Shown in pieces: positions 61,088 to 64,000 of a stretch of 64,000 nt of DNA. A model generated the notes under the pieces. The model did not search any database. It was given only the letters and a program-made list of their open reading frames with translations, and had not been told where the DNA came from. The stretch comes from Symbiodinium kawagutii (Eukaryota > Sar > Dinophyceae > Suessiales > Symbiodiniaceae): assembly GCA_009767595.1 (NCBI GenBank), contig VSDK01003953.1, positions 187,383 through 251,382 on the forward strand, read 5' to 3'. The translations under genes and the position numbers were made by a program. Each line of letters starts with the position of its first letter. Position 1 is the stretch's first letter.

Positions 61088-61894
61088 TTGATTATCATGA
61101 TCATCAGGAGTCGACATCATCAGCATCAATTTGCATTTTCAACATCACCATGGCTGTTCCGAAAAGCAAAACTTGTTTGTCTCGTGATCACTTTTCTGCA
61201 TCTTGTCCCTCTTGTGGCACTCAAGTGTGACTCACATGGTTTCCGCATAGTTGGCACTCTTTGTGTTTTGCTTTTCGACTTGGATCATCACAGAAAAGCT
61301 TGCGCAGAGCTGTCCGCTTTTGTTCAGCTGAGCATGTTCCTGGTCCACTGCGTGTGGATGCGAAATTCTTTGTTCAAAAAGGAGAGGCCGCTCTCACCTG
61401 TGTCCGGCGTAGTCACGGGGACCTCTGGGCAGCCGCCTTGCGCCATAAAACTTGTGACATCCATCATCCAACTGTGATCAAGTCACAGAAGATTGAAAAA
61501 GCTTGAAACTTTTCTTGTTGACCACGCTGAATGGGCGTGGCATGACATGCAAATCTGGAAGTTTGAAGCTTCGAAGACCTTGTAAGGTCAAGCGCAGGTG
61601 AACTACTGACGTGTCTTGCGTGTCAAAAAAACAAATTGGGAGTCCCTCTTCGATTCACTGTTCTGCAGTGAGGGTGTTTTTGTTGTGAGACCTTGTGATG
61701 ATACCATCGCACCATGCGAATGTTCACAAGGTCATCACGACAACAAGCATAGCTGCTTGTGCCTGGCAAGATTTTCGCCTGCATGTAGCTGGCTAGCTGC
61801 CTTTTGGATAGCTTCCCTGACGTGGGTCAAAAACAAACTGCAAAGAACCACCAAAAAGCAAGCAAGCAAACAAAAGGTACTCCCTCAATGTTAA
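61088..61894 (+). pseudogene. Plus-strand decayed coding region
   Basis: Plausible coding is spread over several plus frames: SRDHFSASCPSCGTQV then a stop; RFCSAEHVPGPLRVDAKFFV and LTCVRRSHGDLWAAALRHKT to a TGA at 61506; and from 61616 FCSEGVFVVRPCDDTIAPCE and HHDNKHSCLCLARFSPACSW to a TAA. Cysteine/histidine spacing hints at zinc-binding pieces. Several frames on one strand, opposite to all genes, suggests a broken mobile element or retrocopy. Not recognised. Confidence 0.4.
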
Positions 61895-62465
61895 TCCATC
61901 AAATTGTTGGTTACTATGCATAAGCTGGCTGACGAACCATGTTTCACAGACCTCCAAGAGCAGGGAAACCGGCTAATGAGTTTGAAACTGATAAATGCAT
62001 ACACATTGACCGCATCCCCGCTGATCTAAGCTTATCATACTTTGAGTGCATATGTATACGTAAATACATATATGCGTGTTGTCACTATACGCAACCTATA
62101 ACATCTAGTTCTACCCTAATTATCTGCTTACATATGTCCATTCGCCTCGCAATTCAAAATGTGTGAATAGCCAGCACAAATCTCGAAAAACAAGTCTCTC
62201 ATTCATTGCTCATGGATTGCTGACACTTAAGATAGTTAAATTCGTGAGACTATGAATGAATTTCGGTGGATTGCTGAAGCACAATCATAATTTATCGCCA
62301 CAAGTCACGGTGGTCAAGCATGGTTGGGAGCGATAGGATCACTTTTGTTTTCTGTGGTGCAAGTTAAGAGACTTGCTTGGTTCCGTTGTTGCTTGCAACT
62401 CAGCTACTCTAGGACATTCTTTCCGACCATATTACTTTTTGCCTATGAATATTTTCATTCATCAC

Positions 62466-62574
62466 AGAGATCAGTTCGAAGTCTCTCCATACGTCCCAAA
62501 CACTCTATCTGGAGTATCTTGTTGTCAAATAGGTCGCGGGATGCTGATCCTATGCCACAGTAGATCTTCACTCC
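62466..62574 (-). CDS. Exon of an unidentified gene
   Basis: Reads GVKIYCGIGSASRDLFDNKI then LQIECLGRMERLRTDL, with TTTGCAG acceptor and GTGATG donor, phase 0 in and 1 out. Confidence 0.6.
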
Positions 62575-62889
62575 CTGCAAACTTCGCACTTCATGATGAT
62601 CCATGCGATTGCTTCTCAGAGATCCAAAGTGGGATATAACGCTTCTTCTTGGTGCTTGTCCTGGTGATCATGTTGTCAATGGTTAAGAATGATGCTGACT
62701 GATTGTGCACAATGGTGAAAGTAATGATGGTCCGGAACGACCAATGAACCAATGATGGTCATTTCATGATCAATCCATGGCTAACTGACGGTCAATCAAT
62801 GGACAATCATGGGTGAATGTAAACACTATGAATGATATCGGGATCAATGACTATGTGAAGCGATTCCACTCAGGGTGATGGTGGACACC

Positions 62890-62932
62890 GATGAGGATGA
62901 TGATGACGATGATGACGATGACGATGACGATG

Positions 62933-62980
<48 letters not shown>

Positions 62981-63045
62981 TTGATGATGATTAGTACAAG
63001 AACAGTACGAGAACAGTACAAGAACAGTACGACAAGGAGCCTATC
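62890..63045. repeat. GAT trinucleotide tract plus ACAGTACAAGA units
   Basis: GATGATGACGATGATGACGA units to about 62990, then four copies of ACAGTAC(A/G)AGA to 63040. Confidence 0.9.
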
Positions 63046-63086
63046 AGCCAGCTCACCAACAAGGAGGAGGCTGCACATGTTCACAC

Positions 63087-63370
63087 CAGTCCATGCATAA
63101 TGTCCCTTAAAGATCCCAGGGAAAGCAACGATTTTCACCAGTTTTTTGGATCCATCTTGTGAGAAATGGCACACAATTTGTGATTATTGTTGCCACCGAC
63201 TTCTTCTTGATGATTGTTGCCAAAATAATCTATGGCAACAAAAACGTCTTGGTGAGATGCGCAAAAACTGTTGCTAAGATGTGCTAAGCACCCAACCAAA
63301 AAAGAATGCGGAGGGCCCATCAACCATGAGGCATCTTCGGCGTTCATCCACCTCTGGGCTCGGAAGCTGA
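63087..63370 (-). CDS. Three phase-linked exons of an unidentified gene
   Basis: Exons 63325-63370 (SFRAQRWMNAEDAS), 63197-63267 (FCASHQDVFVAIDYFGNN) and 63087-63155 (GSKKLVKIVAFPGIFKGHYA). Phases chain 2, 1, 1, donors GTTGAT, GTGGCA and GTGTGA. The introns here are only 41-57 nt, unlike the kilobase introns elsewhere; read-through in the single frame is also open across much of the block, so this may be one larger exon instead. Exon 62466-62574 is probably downstream in the same gene but does not join in phase. Confidence 0.5.
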
Positions 63371-63410
63371 CTGCTAAGTCCTGGAGCTCGTTGGATTTGT
63401 TATGAAGGAT

Positions 63411-63942
63411 TAATCCCTTCTTCCTATTACTAAACCCTCCCCAATTATAAAAAAAACCCTTGGGGGTCCACTTCTGGATTTTTTTGGTTTTGGTCAATTG
63501 TATTTTTAATTGTGGCAATTGAAAACTTAAAAGGAAACAACATGCCCCAAGCAACGTTTTTACCCCCTATTATTAAAAACCCCTTGGCCTAGGGGGGTTT
63601 AGTATTAGGGTCCCCTTGATGCAGTTGGTTTTTGCAATTGTTAAATAGGTTTTAATAAAGAATTTAAAAAGGCAAATATTCAACGCTCAAATGGTTTTTA
63701 TTATTAGGGTCCTATATTTAATATTAGGGTCCCCTTCGTGCAGTTGGTTTTTACAATTTTTGAATAGGTTTGAATAAAGAATTTAAAAAGGCAAATATTC
63801 AACGCTCAAATGGTTTTTATTATTAGGGTCCCAGATTTAATATTAGGGTCCTCTAGTATTAAATCCCCCCCAATACAAAAAACCCCTTAGGGTGCTTAGT
63901 ATTTGGGGAGGGCGTGGGGTTAGTAATAGGAAGCAGGGATTA
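63411..63942. mobile_element. Non-autonomous TIR element (MITE-like) with internal 120-bp repeats
   Basis: The left end TAATCCCTTCTTCCTATTAC matches the inverted right end with one mismatch over 23 bases. Inside, a block starting TATTAGGGTCCCCTTGATGC at 63602 recurs at 63722 and partly at 63840 (120-bp period). CCCC/GGGG runs recur near both ends. No transposase. The terminal TA may be a target duplication; no longer one is seen. Confidence 0.75.
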
Positions 63943-64000
63943 CGTGCCTATGATCGTTACAAACAGCGCATCAGGTCTGCCCCACCCGGATTTCTATGGC

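Noticed and set aside
1-64000. CRISPR arrays, rRNA, tRNA and spliced-leader RNA genes
   Set aside because: No regular repeat-spacer array, no recognisable rRNA block or tRNA cloverleaf, and no exact spliced-leader core (CCATTTTGGCTCAAG or its complement) was seen on reading; a covariance-model scan would be decisive.

Overview
This looks like nuclear DNA of a dinoflagellate, probably a Symbiodiniaceae or Suessiales-like alga. The basis is gene architecture rather than any marker gene. Coding sequence sits in very small exons (mostly 12-140 nt) separated by introns of hundreds to thousands of bases. Every gene I can read confidently lies on the minus strand. Introns start with GT but also repeatedly with GC (for example after 5278, 7219, 41146, 42431) and probably GA (after 1416), and acceptors are usually AG|G. 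Exons have a GC-rich third codon position in an AT-rich, repeat-filled background. Small intron-interrupted genes, one-way gene arrays and GC/GA donors are established features of dinoflagellate genomes. I cannot name the species.

Layout, in transcription order from right to left on the minus strand. At 60.0-63.4 kb are exon groups of at least two genes; one exon at 60062-60133 carries a RAP-type RNA-binding signature. At 57.6-58.0 kb is the 3' end of a small gene. At 49.2-56.8 kb are exon groups of one or more unidentified genes, ending with a stop at 49216. At 20.6-49.0 kb I can build one candidate gene of 35 exons whose reading phase agrees at every junction (ATG at 49045, TAA at 20583, about 862 codons); its product is not recognised. 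A decayed, intron-poor P-loop NTPase gene of mobile-element type (28.6-31.9 kb) sits in one of its introns. At 10-20.4 kb is a SAM-dependent methyltransferase-like gene that begins about 150 bases after that stop. At 0.4-8.3 kb is a centrin gene (EF-hand calcium-binding protein of basal bodies) whose 3' end runs off the left edge.

Most of the sequence is intron and intergenic repeat: a 54-bp minisatellite with an eight-unit higher-order repeat (11.3-13.4 kb), a GATA/TATC tract (18.5-19.1 kb), a degenerate array of about 100 bp (19.1-19.8 kb), a 42-bp minisatellite open on both strands and flanked by inverted repeats (26.3-27.7 kb), TA-rich DNA (37.4-38.0 kb), a TAGGCCATAATT-type decayed array (38.4-39.7 kb), tetra- and trinucleotide tracts, a dispersed fold-back family seen about a dozen times inside introns, several near-perfect long hairpins, and a TIR element at the right edge (63411-63942).

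Limits. All exon models were made by eye from frame, GC3, splice signals and phase; where two phases were possible I often chose the one that fitted the neighbours, so phase agreement is partly built in. No homology search was possible. No CRISPR array, rRNA, tRNA or bacterial-type operon was seen.
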